DNA of 64,000 bases, taken from NCBI GenBank assembly GCA_023393525.1, contig JAEWKZ010000108.1, forward strand, positions 11,318-75,317. The letters are read 5' to 3'. This DNA comes from Pseudomonadota bacterium. GTDB taxonomy: Bacteria; Desulfobacterota; Desulfovibrionia; Desulfovibrionales; Desulfomicrobiaceae. Made by a program: the position numbers and the translations under genes. The first letter of the stretch is position 1, and the number at the start of each line of letters is the position of its first letter. This document shows, in pieces, positions 55,584 through 63,780 of the stretch. A model generated the notes under the pieces. That model was not told the origin of the DNA and searched no databases. It saw only the letters and a list, made by a program, of their open reading frames with translations.

Positions 55584-55616
55584 GAGGGGAAGAGGTCTGG
55601 ATGCTCTCTTTGTCGG

Positions 55617-56063
55617 TCATTCCTTTCCAAGGGCCTCCAGGTCGGCGAGATCCTTCTTTCTTCCGGATGCTCTTTTGTTTTGAATGTATTGATCGAGACC
55701 GATGAAATACACAGTAACATCACCGCATTTCCCTTCTTCGCGGCTGTTATATGCATCTTCCCAGGAAACTCCGGATATCGATGTCATGATGTCAACCCGG
55801 ACTGGAGGATAGCCAAGCTGAATAACATTGTCCGTATTTGTAAAATCTTCCAATTTAAGGCCAGCTGAACCGAATCCAAAGTCGCTCAGAGCCTTTAAGA
55901 TAAGAGACGCGTTCTTTGAATCTGATTTGACGAATATGTCGATATCTCCTGTATATCTCGGTGCTCCGAAATATGCCAACGCGTATCCGCCGACTATGAG
56001 GTATTGCACATCATGGGCGTTGAATAATTCGAACAACTCTTTGAAGTCGTTCTGTAGTTCCAT
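55617..56063 (-). CDS. Small nucleotidyltransferase of the MNT/AbiEii type
   Basis: 148 residues. VGGYALAYFGAPRYTGDIDIFVKS (about 24-47; catalytic G-G and D-x-D at positions 40 and 42) is the polymerase-beta nucleotidyltransferase core. The C-terminus is a short Lys-rich helix. The start ATG has AAGGAG eight bases upstream. It overlaps the small partner gene by 53 bases in another frame. Related proteins act as toxins or defence factors that modify tRNA. Confidence 0.85.
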   Translation of the reverse strand: MELQNDFKELFELFNAHDVQYLIVGGYALAYFGAPRYTGDIDIFVKSDSKNASLILKALSDFGFGSAGLKLEDFTNTDNVIQLGYPPVRVDIMTSISGVSWEDAYNSREEGKCGDVTVYFIGLDQYIQNKRASGRKKDLADLEALGKE

Positions 56064-56190
56064 GCGCTTGTCTCCTTAAAAATTCAACTGCCGATACCCT
56101 TTCGTCTGGAGTTTTGCTCAACCAATATTTCAGATCATCCATTGAATTGTCATCTTGGATATTCTTTACCCGTACAATTTTTTTTATCAT
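56011..56190 (-). CDS. Small helical partner of the nucleotidyltransferase
   Basis: 59 residues, MIKKIVRVKN... with a basic C-terminus ERLQRVVRIIQ and the segment DLKYWLSKTPDERVSAVEF (about 19-37). Small proteins with S-P-E-E-R-L-x-A-V-E-x-L-R-R-Q and RLQR motifs regularly precede nucleotidyltransferases of this family. Its last 53 bases overlap the partner, so expression is coupled. Too short to be noticed by a length filter; frame read directly from the sequence. Confidence 0.7.
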   Translation of the reverse strand: MIKKIVRVKNIQDDNSMDDLKYWLSKTPDERVSAVEFLRRQAHGTTERLQRVVRIIQRP

Positions 56191-56213
56191 GCTTTTTCCC
56201 GGAGCTGACAGAA

Positions 56214-56440
56214 TCAGAGAAATCTGTAGACATCCCGCCGATGCCCGATTTTCACGGCCGTGACGATGAATTCCTGGTCCTTGATTTCATAGACGATCTG
56301 ATACGTCCCCTGCCTCACCCGGAACCGCTCCTGGCCGGACAGTATTTCGCTGCCGCTCGGCCTGGGATCATGCGCGAGTCCTTCAATGCGCTTCAAAGCA
56401 TCCCGTCCACATTCGTGAGCAGTCGTTGGCCATGAATAAC
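56214..56440 (-). pseudogene. RelE/ParE-type toxin fragment lacking its N-terminus
   Basis: A reading frame for the C-terminal two thirds of a RelE toxin: ALKRIEGLAHDPRPSG, FRVRQGTYQIVYEI and KIGHRRDVYRF are clear family segments. The first 30 or so residues expected upstream are replaced by sequence that is the end of the intact toxin gene in another frame, and no ATG with a ribosome site is present (only TTG at 56396). Most likely a decayed second toxin. Confidence 0.75.
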
Positions 56441-56695
56441 TGCGACGATTACTATCCGTTCGGTCTCTATGCGGTAAATGAGACGGTAGCTGTAGACCAA
56501 TCTTTCCCTAGTGCATGGATCGCCGAATTCCGGAACGATTCGTCCACGGTTTGGCAGGGTGCCAAGGCTCCGTGCGCTTTCCACAACCGCCTGGACGACA
56601 GCGCGAGCATAAAAATCCGAATCGCGCGCAATATACTCCGCAATCAGTTCAAGGTCTTCGAGCGCCTGGGGGGACCAGTCGATCAGGAGAGCCAT
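56393..56695 (-). CDS. RelE/ParE-family toxin
   Basis: 100 residues, complete. IDWSPQALEDLELIAEYIAR at the N-terminus and LVYSYRLIYRIETERIVIVAVIHGQR near 70-95 match ParE toxins, which target gyrase or mRNA depending on the branch. It overlaps the antitoxin gene by 13 bases. It lies in the scrap island between the two phn blocks. Confidence 0.88.
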   Translation of the reverse strand: MALLIDWSPQALEDLELIAEYIARDSDFYARAVVQAVVESARSLGTLPNRGRIVPEFGDPCTRERLVYSYRLIYRIETERIVIVAVIHGQRLLTNVDGML

Positions 56696-56868
56696 TTTTC
56701 GAGCTTTTTTTCAACGTCCTTCTGACTCAAGGTCCCTTCCTGCTCCGCTCTGGCAATGCCGCTGCGTATTTTTTCAACGACATACAGATGATATTGGACA
56801 TCCTGAAGAGAGCAGTCGTCGGGCAGGGAATTCAGAAGATCTCTGACGGTTTCTTTCGCGGCGTTCAT
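56683..56868 (-). CDS. Antitoxin of the ParE-type toxin
   Basis: 61 residues, all-helical and acidic: DLLNSLPDDCSLQDVQYHL then GIARAEQEGTLSQKDVEKKL. This is the short antitoxin type (N-terminal helix plus C-terminal toxin-binding helix) that precedes ParE toxins. Same strand, 13-base overlap. The promoter is expected just upstream; no clear operator dyad was found. Confidence 0.82.
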   Translation of the reverse strand: MNAAKETVRDLLNSLPDDCSLQDVQYHLYVVEKIRSGIARAEQEGTLSQKDVEKKLEKWLS

Positions 56869-56919
56869 GGTTATGCCTCCGAAACGGATTTGAAGCGGTC
56901 TTCACGAGAGAGTCAATGG

Positions 56920-57057
56920 TCATTTTTTGCGTGTGTCTTTCATATACACGCCTTTTTCCCGCCGGTCGATTTCAAAAAGCCCTATGGCCGCGATGAGTTC
57001 GCTCAACTTTCTGAATCCGTAGTTTCTTGGGTCAAAATCAATCCCAACCGTTTTCAT
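56920..57057 (-). pseudogene. Fragment of an OST-HTH (LOTUS) domain protein
   Basis: 45 residues: MKTVGIDFDPRNYGFRKLSE then LFEIDRREKGVYMKDTRKK. This is the C-terminal half of the OST-HTH/LOTUS domain found in NYN-domain RNases and related RNA-binding proteins. The N-terminal part (catalytic domain and half of the helix-turn-helix) is missing, and the reading frame upstream does not continue into family sequence. A gene remnant. Confidence 0.7.
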
Positions 57058-57125
57058 CGGACGTACGCAAGCGCAAGCGCCACGGAGGACGAACCGTGTG
57101 ACCGACACTGTCAACAACGTCTGGT

Positions 57126-57830
57126 TTAGGCTTGCTGGGCGAGGGTGATCCGTTTCAGGATGGTGAAGGGCTTTTCCGGGCATGCCTGGCGAAACACGCA
57201 GACCTCCCGCACCGGGACGGGCCTGTGCAGTACGGGGGCGAGGAGGGGGGTGAGGGCGGTGTGGATGCGTTCCCGTTCTTTGGGGTCGTGGATGCTGCCG
57301 GTCAGGGTCAGGTGGAAGCGCATTTCTTCCAGTACGAAGGGGTATCCCCAACGGCTCAGCAGACGCTCCTGGTTCGGGGTCAGGCCCTTGGCGCGGCGGC
57401 GGGCGAGTTCCTCAGGGCGGGGTGGGCGGCGCAAAGAGTCCGGGACAGTGACGCAGATGCGGGCCAGGTCTTCCAGGTCCGGGCACGGCGCGGTCAGGGT
57501 CAGGGCAAGGAAGGAGCCGAACCATGCCAGCTCAAGTCCGGGCAGGTCGAACGGTCGAGTCCTTGAGGCGATCATGGCAGCGTTTTCCAGCAAATCCGTT
57601 TCATCATGCGATTCGGCCAGGAAAAAGGGCGGCTTCAAGGTGGCGTGCAACCCGTAGTGCCGGGGCGAGGCGGTCAGTTCGGCCCATCGCGCGGGCTCGA
57701 TGCCCGGGATGCCCGGCTGCTTCAGGGCAACTCCCGTGCGGGCGCAGCGGCCCAGGATGGCCGAGCAGACGCGTTCGAGCTCAGATCCTTCAGGCGGCGC
57801 GAAATATATGGCGTAGCGTGCTTCGGACAT
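57126..57830 (-). CDS. DUF1045 phosphonate-operon protein (2H phosphoesterase type)
   Basis: 234 residues of the DUF1045 family seen in phn operons (TIGR03223). Two H-x-T motifs, GLHATLKPPF (about 62) and FHLTLTGSI (about 175), are the paired active-site motifs of 2H phosphoesterases, which open cyclic phosphodiesters. PhnP, the usual hydrolase of 5-phosphoribosyl 1,2-cyclic phosphate, is not in the window; this protein is a candidate replacement. Last gene of the minus-strand phn block. Confidence 0.88.
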   Translation of the reverse strand: MSEARYAIYFAPPEGSELERVCSAILGRCARTGVALKQPGIPGIEPARWAELTASPRHYGLHATLKPPFFLAESHDETDLLENAAMIASRTRPFDLPGLELAWFGSFLALTLTAPCPDLEDLARICVTVPDSLRRPPRPEELARRRAKGLTPNQERLLSRWGYPFVLEEMRFHLTLTGSIHDPKERERIHTALTPLLAPVLHRPVPVREVCVFRQACPEKPFTILKRITLAQQA

Positions 57831-57889
57831 GTTCACATCAAGCGGATCAAGGTTGGTTCGTTATCATGACTATCCCCAATTGATGGGGT

Positions 57890-57909
57890 GCAGGGGGCGC
57901 GCCCCCTGC
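57890..57909. repeat. Perfect GC palindrome of Desulfovibrio type
   Basis: GCAGGGGGCGCGCCCCCTGC, followed by CCGCCGGAGGCC. A dispersed extragenic element common in Desulfovibrionales. It lies inside the minus phn block between DUF1045 and the second phnM, where the strong hairpin may lower expression of the distal gene. Confidence 0.8.
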
Positions 57910-57930
57910 CCGCCGGAGGCCTGCCTCCTC

Positions 57931-59067
57931 TTACATCACCTGCCTGCCTTCACGCCATACTGCGACAACCACGGGCACGTCGTCCACCATGCGCACGCGC
58001 AGGAGGTCGGCGCGTTTGCCGGGGAGCAGTTCGCCCCGGTCACCAAGGCCCAGGGCGCGGGCCGGATTGGCGGTGACGGTGGCCAGGGCCTTGGGCAGGG
58101 GCATGTCCAGGCGCTGGGTCATGACAAAGGGCGCTTGCAGGAGGCTGGCCGGCATGTAGTCGGAGGAGAGGATGTCCACCAGACCTTCGGCGGCCAGGGC
58201 CAGGGCCGAGACGTTGCCCGAGTGGGACTCTCCGCGCACCACGTTGGGAGCGCCGAGGACGGTGACGAGTCCACGTTGGCGCGCCTTGGACGCGGCTTCG
58301 CGGGTGGTGGGGAATTCGGCGATGCCCATGCCCAGGCGCGCCGTCTCCTCCACGTGTTCCACCGTGCTGTCGTCGTGGCTGGCCAGGGGTAGGCCGCGCT
58401 CGCGGCACAGGTTCAGGATCGTAGTCCTGTTTGGCTCGGCATGGCTGGCTTGCACTGCCCGCAGGCGTTCGATCTCGGCCAGGAGTTCTTCGTCGGTCCA
58501 TTTCTTGTCGGCGTGAAAAGAGCGGTATTTTTCCAGGTCGCTCCACTGACGCTGGCCCGGGGTGTGGTCCATGATGGACACCAGGCGCAGCAGTTCATGA
58601 TCCATGACGGAGGAAAACATCTCCACCACGGCCTTGTCGGCCAGTTCGCAACGGATGTGCAGCAGGTGCTCGGCGCGTAGCAGGTTGTTGTCCATGGCCT
58701 GGGCCAGGGCGTCCAGGGTGGCGGAGAAGATTTCCCGGCGCATGCGCTTGGCGCTGAACTCGCCCGCGCTGACCGCGTCGAGCACGGTAGTGATCCCGGC
58801 CCCGACCATGTGCGTGTCGTGGGCCATGATGGCGGAAAGGCCGGTTGGCCAGCGCACGCCGGAGCGCGGCAGGAAGTGCTTTTCGATGTTGTCGGTGTGG
58901 ATTTCGACCAGTCCCGGCAGGAGGTAGTCTCCCTCGAAATCGAGGGCTTCGGGGCTGGCCGTGTCCGGGCCGATGTCCATGATGAGTCCGTCCTCGGTGC
59001 TGAGAGAGCCGTGAAGCACTTTGTCGGGCGTGACCAGACGGGCATTGGTGCAGCGAAAAGATGGCAT
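57931..59067 (-). CDS. phnM: PhnM (copy 2), triphosphate diphosphatase
   Basis: 378 residues. GLVEIHTDNIEKHFLPRSGV near residue 53 and DHTPGQRQW match PhnM, and SHDDST keeps the late ligand. It belongs to the transport block, separate from copy 1. Two PhnM copies may have different substrates or regulation. Start is the ATG giving MPSFRC; a TTG seven codons upstream is possible and would overlap phnE. Confidence 0.92.
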   Translation of the reverse strand: MPSFRCTNARLVTPDKVLHGSLSTEDGLIMDIGPDTASPEALDFEGDYLLPGLVEIHTDNIEKHFLPRSGVRWPTGLSAIMAHDTHMVGAGITTVLDAVSAGEFSAKRMRREIFSATLDALAQAMDNNLLRAEHLLHIRCELADKAVVEMFSSVMDHELLRLVSIMDHTPGQRQWSDLEKYRSFHADKKWTDEELLAEIERLRAVQASHAEPNRTTILNLCRERGLPLASHDDSTVEHVEETARLGMGIAEFPTTREAASKARQRGLVTVLGAPNVVRGESHSGNVSALALAAEGLVDILSSDYMPASLLQAPFVMTQRLDMPLPKALATVTANPARALGLGDRGELLPGKRADLLRVRMVDDVPVVVAVWREGRQVM

Positions 59068-59080
59068 GATGGTGTCCGGT

Positions 59081-59883
59081 TCAGACAAAGAGTTTGCGCA
59101 GGCGTTGGGAAACCAGGTCGATGAGGGTCACGGAGATGATGATCAGGATCATGATGGCGCAGGTCTGGGCGAAGTAGAAGCCGCGGATCATTTCCCAGAG
59201 AATTACCCCGATGCCGCCCGCCCCGACGATGCCGAGCACCGTGGCCGAGCGCACGTTGGATTCGAAGCGGTACAGGGAGTAGGATATCCACAAGGGCAGC
59301 ACCTGCGGAATCACCCCGAATATGACCTCTTCGATCACGGTCGCGCCCGTCGCGCGAATGCCTTCCACGGGCTGGGGGTCGATGGCTTCCACCGCCTCGG
59401 AGAAAAGTTTGGCCAACACGCCGGTGGTATGCACCCAGAGCGCCAGCACTCCGGCAAAGGGCCGAGACCCACCGAGACCACGAAAAGCATGGCGAAGACC
59501 ACTTCGTTGATGGCCCGGCAGGCGTCCATGATGCGGCGGACGGGTTGGTAGATCCACCAGGGCGCGATGTTTTCGGAGCTGAGAATGCCGAAGGGCACTG
59601 CGCAGATCACGGCCAGGAACGTGCCCCAGACCGCGAGGTGGAAGGTTACGATGATTTCATCGAGGTAGAGCCTCCATTCGGAAAAATTGGGAGGAAAAAA
59701 ATCACCCGCCAGGGTGGCCATGTTGCCTGAGTCTTTGATCAGGTCCATGGGGCGCATGTCCGCGCCTTCCCATGACCAGGCCAGGATGGCCAGGACAATG
59801 GCCCAGCCCGTCAGCCTGGTCAGCGAGGACTGGGCGCTGCGAGGGGGGCGGCTGTCGATGAGAATTGTGTTCTGAACGGTCAT
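59081..59883 (-). pseudogene. phnE: Phosphonate ABC transporter permease PhnE, frameshifted
   Basis: A PhnE permease of about 267 residues with six helices, split into two frames. The N-terminal part reads to VVSVGLGP and then leaves the frame; the correct continuation [19 protein letters not shown] is one base away. Loss of a single base in GGCC(C)TTT (plus strand 59459-59463) explains it. Otherwise intact: EAA loop near [20 protein letters not shown]. Phosphonate import would be lost unless the base is a sequencing error. Confidence 0.88.
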
Positions 59884-59941
59884 GAATGCATCCTTGGATG
59901 CGGCCGATGAGGACACCGGCCGCATGGTGTGGAGGAGACGG

Positions 59942-60907
59942 CTAGATCTTGGCTTTGATGGCGTCGAGCTTGGCGTCGATTTCGGCAAGCTGTTTGGTTT
60001 TGTCTTCGGCGGACAAGGTGGCGTCGCCTTCAACCTTGACGCGCTTCTTGAAGAGTTCGAGTTGGCGGATGGGCAGAAGCTGGTCGTTGGTGGATTCCTT
60101 GAAGGGAGCCCAGCCCAGGGCCTTGAGCACGGCGACTTCGCTTTCCTTGCCGGTGGCGCCGTAGGTCATGAGAAAATTCTTGAGCTTGGCCTTGGTGGCC
60201 TCGGGCAGATCCTTGCGCCAGACCAGCGGATCGCTGGGGATGAGCGGGGAAGTCCACACGACCTTGATCAGGTCGCGCTTGTCGGGGTGGGTCACATCCA
60301 GGCGAGCCAGGTTTTCGCTGTTGTTGGTGGCCACGTCGACCTGCTTGTTGGCCACGCTCAAGGCGTTGGTCTCGTGGTTCGCGGAAACCACGTTCTTGAA
60401 GATCTTCTTGGGATCGACCTTGTTCACCGCGAACACGTAGTAGCTGGGAACGAGAAATCCGGAGGTGGAGTTGGGGTCGCCGTTGCCGAAAGAAAGGGAG
60501 CCCGCGTTCTTGAGCACGTCTTCCAGGGAGTTCAGGGGAGAATCCTTGTGCACGATCAGGTGGGAATAGTATCCGGCCTCTCCGTCGGCGGGCACTGTCT
60601 GGGCAAAGATTTCGCCATCGGCACGGTCCACGGCCTCCATGGCGCTCTTGTTGCCGTACCAGGCCACCTGGACCTTGTTGAAGCGCATGCCTTCGATGAT
60701 TCCGGCGTAATCGGAGGCGAAGAAGGCGTTGATCTTGAGACCGGTGGCCTTTTCCATGTCGGCAAGGAACGGTTGCCAAATGGTTTTGAGGTTCATGGAC
60801 GCTTCGGTGGAGATGATTCCGAAATTGATTTCCTTTATTTCGGCGGAAACGGTTTGGATGCCGAAAAACGCCAGAAAGATGATCAGGCCACAAAGTTTGC
60901 GTAACAT
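59942..60907 (-). CDS. phnD: Phosphonate-binding protein PhnD
   Basis: 321 residues. The signal peptide ends QTVSA. Mature protein: [17 protein letters not shown] and [11 protein letters not shown] match the PhnD binding fold, with [17 protein letters not shown] (about 145) as the phosphonate-binding loop. Delivers phosphonate to the PhnCE importer. Middle gene of phnC-phnD-phnE. Confidence 0.95.
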   Translation of the reverse strand: MLRKLCGLIIFLAFFGIQTVSAEIKEINFGIISTEASMNLKTIWQPFLADMEKATGLKINAFFASDYAGIIEGMRFNKVQVAWYGNKSAMEAVDRADGEIFAQTVPADGEAGYYSHLIVHKDSPLNSLEDVLKNAGSLSFGNGDPNSTSGFLVPSYYVFAVNKVDPKKIFKNVVSANHETNALSVANKQVDVATNNSENLARLDVTHPDKRDLIKVVWTSPLIPSDPLVWRKDLPEATKAKLKNFLMTYGATGKESEVAVLKALGWAPFKESTNDQLLPIRQLELFKKRVKVEGDATLSAEDKTKQLAEIDAKLDAIKAKI

Positions 60908-60936
60908 TCTGTACTCCTATGAAGTGCGGATGGTCG

Positions 60937-61779
60937 TTATGCCGCGGCAGGGGCCGGGGCGGGTTGGTTCTGAGCGGCTTTCGGGAATTGACGCCGGGCG
61001 TTGTCCACGGCCGGGGCGAAAAGCTCTTCGGTTTCCGAGCCGTAAACCTCCTTCAGGAAGGATGGGGTCAGGGCTGTGCTGGGGCCGTCGTAGACGACGC
61101 GGCCGCGGCGCAGGGCGATGGTCCGGGGGCAGTAGCGGATGGCGTATTCGACCTGATGCAGGGAGACCACGACGGTTATTTTGTCCTCGCGGTGGATCTG
61201 GGCCAGGATGTCCATGACTATGCGGGATGACTCGGGGTCAAGGGAGGCGATGGGTTCGTCGGCGAGCAGGACCTTGGCGCGTTGCGTCAGGGCGCGGGCA
61301 ATGGCCACGCGCTGCTGCTGGCCGCCGGACAGGGTCGAGGCCCGCTGCCAGGCCTTGTCCGCCATGCCGACCCGGGCCAGGGACTCCATGGCCAGGCGTC
61401 TCTCGGTGGGGGGAAAGAGGTTGGATACGGCCCGCCAAGTGGGCACCCGGCCCAGGGCGCCCATGAGCACGTTGGTCATGACCGAGAGGCGGTCCACCAG
61501 GTTGAACTGCTGAAAGATGACGCCGACCTCGGCGCGGACCTGGCGGGCGTTCCTGGACAATCGCCCGTCGCGTTGCATGATGCGGCTCAAAACCTCGATC
61601 TGGCCGCCACTGTCCGTGTCGCAGCACATGAGACCCGAGATGTGGCGCATGAGGGTCGACTTGCCCGAACCGGAAGAGCCGATGAGGGCGACCATCTCGC
61701 CGCTCTCCACGGTGGCGCTCACGTTGTCGAGCCCTTTGGTGTTCTTGAAAGTCTTGGTCAGTTGTTTGATCTGGATCAT
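60937..61779 (-). CDS. phnC: Phosphonate ABC transporter ATP-binding protein PhnC
   Basis: 280 residues. Walker [10 protein letters not shown] (about 36), signature [15 protein letters not shown] (about 155), Walker [14 protein letters not shown]-loop SLHQ. First gene of the minus block; the start has GAGGGA upstream of ATG. The C-terminal 40 residues are Pro/Ala-rich. A PhnF-like operator lies about 80 bases upstream. Confidence 0.95.
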   Translation of the reverse strand: MIQIKQLTKTFKNTKGLDNVSATVESGEMVALIGSSGSGKSTLMRHISGLMCCDTDSGGQIEVLSRIMQRDGRLSRNARQVRAEVGVIFQQFNLVDRLSVMTNVLMGALGRVPTWRAVSNLFPPTERRLAMESLARVGMADKAWQRASTLSGGQQQRVAIARALTQRAKVLLADEPIASLDPESSRIVMDILAQIHREDKITVVVSLHQVEYAIRYCPRTIALRRGRVVYDGPSTALTPSFLKEVYGSETEELFAPAVDNARRQFPKAAQNQPAPAPAAA

Positions 61780-61813
61780 GATGTTCCCTCGCGTTTTGCT
61801 TTCACTAGGAAAC

Positions 61814-61847
61814 ATCTGTGACGGGAACGTGTCCGAGTCATGACAAG
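61814..61847 (-). promoter_or_regulatory. Possible PHO box upstream of phnC
   Basis: On the minus strand TTGTCATGACT, CGGACACGTTC and CCGTCACAGAT are spaced about 11 bases apart, each with a TGTCAT/GTCAC-like core, as expected for PhoB direct repeats. The middle unit is poor. It would fit phosphate-starvation control of phosphonate uptake. Confidence 0.35.
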
Positions 61848-61858
61848 TCTGTCTCAAC

Positions 61859-61870
61859 TGGTCTAGACAA
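61859..61870. promoter_or_regulatory. Candidate PhnF operator upstream of phnC
   Basis: TGGTCTAGACAA is one base from a perfect dyad (TGGTCTAGACCA) and close to the mycobacterial PhnF site TGGTATAGACCA. GTCTAGACAA recurs as GTCTATACAA before phnG. Confidence 0.6.
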
Positions 61871-62161
61871 CTTGTTGTTTTGTCTTGTGTTTGTTTGTGC
61901 CGAGGGAATTCCGGCTGCTTGTCGCCAGGGTTGCGCGTGCCCCGTGAGGACGTCCGGGGCGGCCCTCGCATCTCGCAGACCGTCGTCGGAATAAAGGCGC
62001 GGTTGGAACATATTGAAATATTTCAAAGCGTGGCTAGGGTTGCTCGCGCCCGTGTATTGCTTTAGTTTTTCAGTTTGGCGCGTTTGTTTTTTTCAGGCGT
62101 GATCGCGTTTTTGAAGGGCGATACGCATGGTTCCACAGTCAATCCCTTTGAGGCCCCTGAT
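61871..62161. other. Intergenic region between divergent phnC and TPR genes
   Basis: About 290 bases. Left side holds the phnC control elements. A run of GTTTGTTT-type T/G repeats follows. Near the TPR gene GAGG lies eight bases before the ATG. No gene was recognised; in-frame extension of the TPR gene to 62075 is possible but unlike protein. Confidence 0.4.
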
Positions 62162-63529
62162 ATGTCGCACAAATTGATACGGAAAGATGTCGCTCCGGTT
62201 TACGACAGGATAGTCGCCAATTTTTTGCAGAACCAGAACGGAGCATTCTTTCTGGTCACCAACGACGAGGTATTCGTACGCACGATGCGCGGAGCATTGC
62301 GCACCATGGGTCTGAACTACGATGCCTTGTCCATCGCCCATGTCACTTCCGACATATGGAAGAAGTGCAAGGACCTTTTGGAAGAAAAGTCGCAAGTGGT
62401 CATGTTCATTGAATCGAAGATCAATGGAAGGTCAAACGTTTTTGACTTCAAATCATTGAAGGACAGTTTTGGAAACAGGCTGAAAATAATCTGCATAACG
62501 CCTGAGGTTTCAGAAGAGCATGTATCGTTTATCGCTGAAAACGAGGTTGATTCAATAATTGTCAAGCCAATTTCAGTGAACAATATCATACAAAAAATAG
62601 CATTTACCATAAGGCCTTCAAATATTTTTCAAACAGAAGTCGAAAATATAAAGGTTTTGATTGATAAAGACGAATATGATCAGGCTCAATTGAAGATTGA
62701 TTTGCTTCTTGAAGAGAAGCCTGGAAGTTCCATCTGCATGATTTTGAAAGGTGATATTGCCAAAAAAAATGGTGATATCAAGAGTGCTGAGATGTACTAT
62801 AAAGAGGCTGTAAAGGAGTCCAGGCTTAATCTGAAGCCTTTGCAGAAGCTCGCTGATCTTTATGCAGAGATTGAGGAGCCAAAGGAATATATCAAATATC
62901 TTCTTCTCATGGACAAGATTTCTCCTTTGAACCACAAACGCAAAATCAACATCGGTGAACAGTACAGCAAGACCGGCGAGGACGAGAAGGCCAAGAAATT
63001 CTATGCCGATGCGGTCAATATCGTGCGCACCCAGGCCAACGACATGCTTGCCTCCACACTCATGGATATCGGCGTGAAGTTGCGTGATGTGAACCCCGAG
63101 CAGAGCATCCTGTTCATGAACCAGGCCCTTGAGACAAAGGGTGGCGACATGACCCGCGAAGACTTGTGGATGGTCAATGAAATGGGGGTGTCGCTGCGCA
63201 AGAAGGGGGACTGGAAGGGCGCCGTGCAGACCTACCAGCAGGCGCTGAACGTGATTCCCAACGAAGCGGGGCTGCACTACAACATGGGCATGGCCTACGC
63301 CCAGGGCAAAGAGCATTACAAGGCCGTCTGCGAGTTCGAAAAGGCCATAGCCGCTTCTTCGGAAATTCTGCAGGAATCGCCGCTTATCCCTTTCAATATC
63401 GGAATGGTCTATTTCCAGATGAACCGCCTGCAGGAAGTGGAGCGCTTCATGAAAATCGCCCTCAAGCTCGATCCCGGCTTTGAGCGGGCCAAGGCGATGC
63501 TGGAGAAAATAGGGTCGAAAGCAGAGTGA
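62162..63529 (+). CDS. Pseudo-receiver plus TPR protein
   Basis: 455 residues. About 10-145 is a CheY-like fold in which the phospho-acceptor Asp is replaced: VVMFIESKING has Glu where Asp is expected; ITPEV and VKPIS keep the switch Thr and Lys. About 160-450 is a chain of TPR repeats (GDIKSAEMYYKEAVKES, LHYNMGMAYAQGKEHYKAV). Such proteins act as scaffolds in signal systems; the Glu may lock an active-like state. The 62440-62930 stretch is AT-rich. Monocistronic. Confidence 0.85.
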   Translation: MSHKLIRKDVAPVYDRIVANFLQNQNGAFFLVTNDEVFVRTMRGALRTMGLNYDALSIAHVTSDIWKKCKDLLEEKSQVVMFIESKINGRSNVFDFKSLKDSFGNRLKIICITPEVSEEHVSFIAENEVDSIIVKPISVNNIIQKIAFTIRPSNIFQTEVENIKVLIDKDEYDQAQLKIDLLLEEKPGSSICMILKGDIAKKNGDIKSAEMYYKEAVKESRLNLKPLQKLADLYAEIEEPKEYIKYLLLMDKISPLNHKRKINIGEQYSKTGEDEKAKKFYADAVNIVRTQANDMLASTLMDIGVKLRDVNPEQSILFMNQALETKGGDMTREDLWMVNEMGVSLRKKGDWKGAVQTYQQALNVIPNEAGLHYNMGMAYAQGKEHYKAVCEFEKAIAASSEILQESPLIPFNIGMVYFQMNRLQEVERFMKIALKLDPGFERAKAMLEKIGSKAE

Positions 63530-63780
63530 CATTCGGTTTGCCCTTGAGTGCTGTCGAGGCTCCTGCGCAGTTACCGGCTCTGCGCTGTTCAGAAGCAACC
63601 GGCCGTGAATTGCGTCCGGCGCGTCGGGAATCATTCGCCATTCGGAATTTCCTGGCTTGCGCATACTGCGTTATCTTGTAAGAAAGCTCAGCCACCACGA
63701 ATGGTTTCCGGCATAGGCTGGTTGGAATTTCGTCGCCAAATTGTCATCCTGCATGGCCTTTCAGGGCTTAAACGGTGCAC
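63530..63780. other. Intergenic region upstream of the PAS protein
   Basis: About 250 bases between two plus-strand genes. No terminator hairpin with a T-run, small ORF with a ribosome site or repeat was recognised. It probably contains the promoter of the PAS gene. Confidence 0.35.

Noticed and set aside
62618..63664. 348-codon minus-strand frame opposite the TPR gene
   Set aside because: Antisense shadow; the plus frame encodes clear receiver and TPR motifs.
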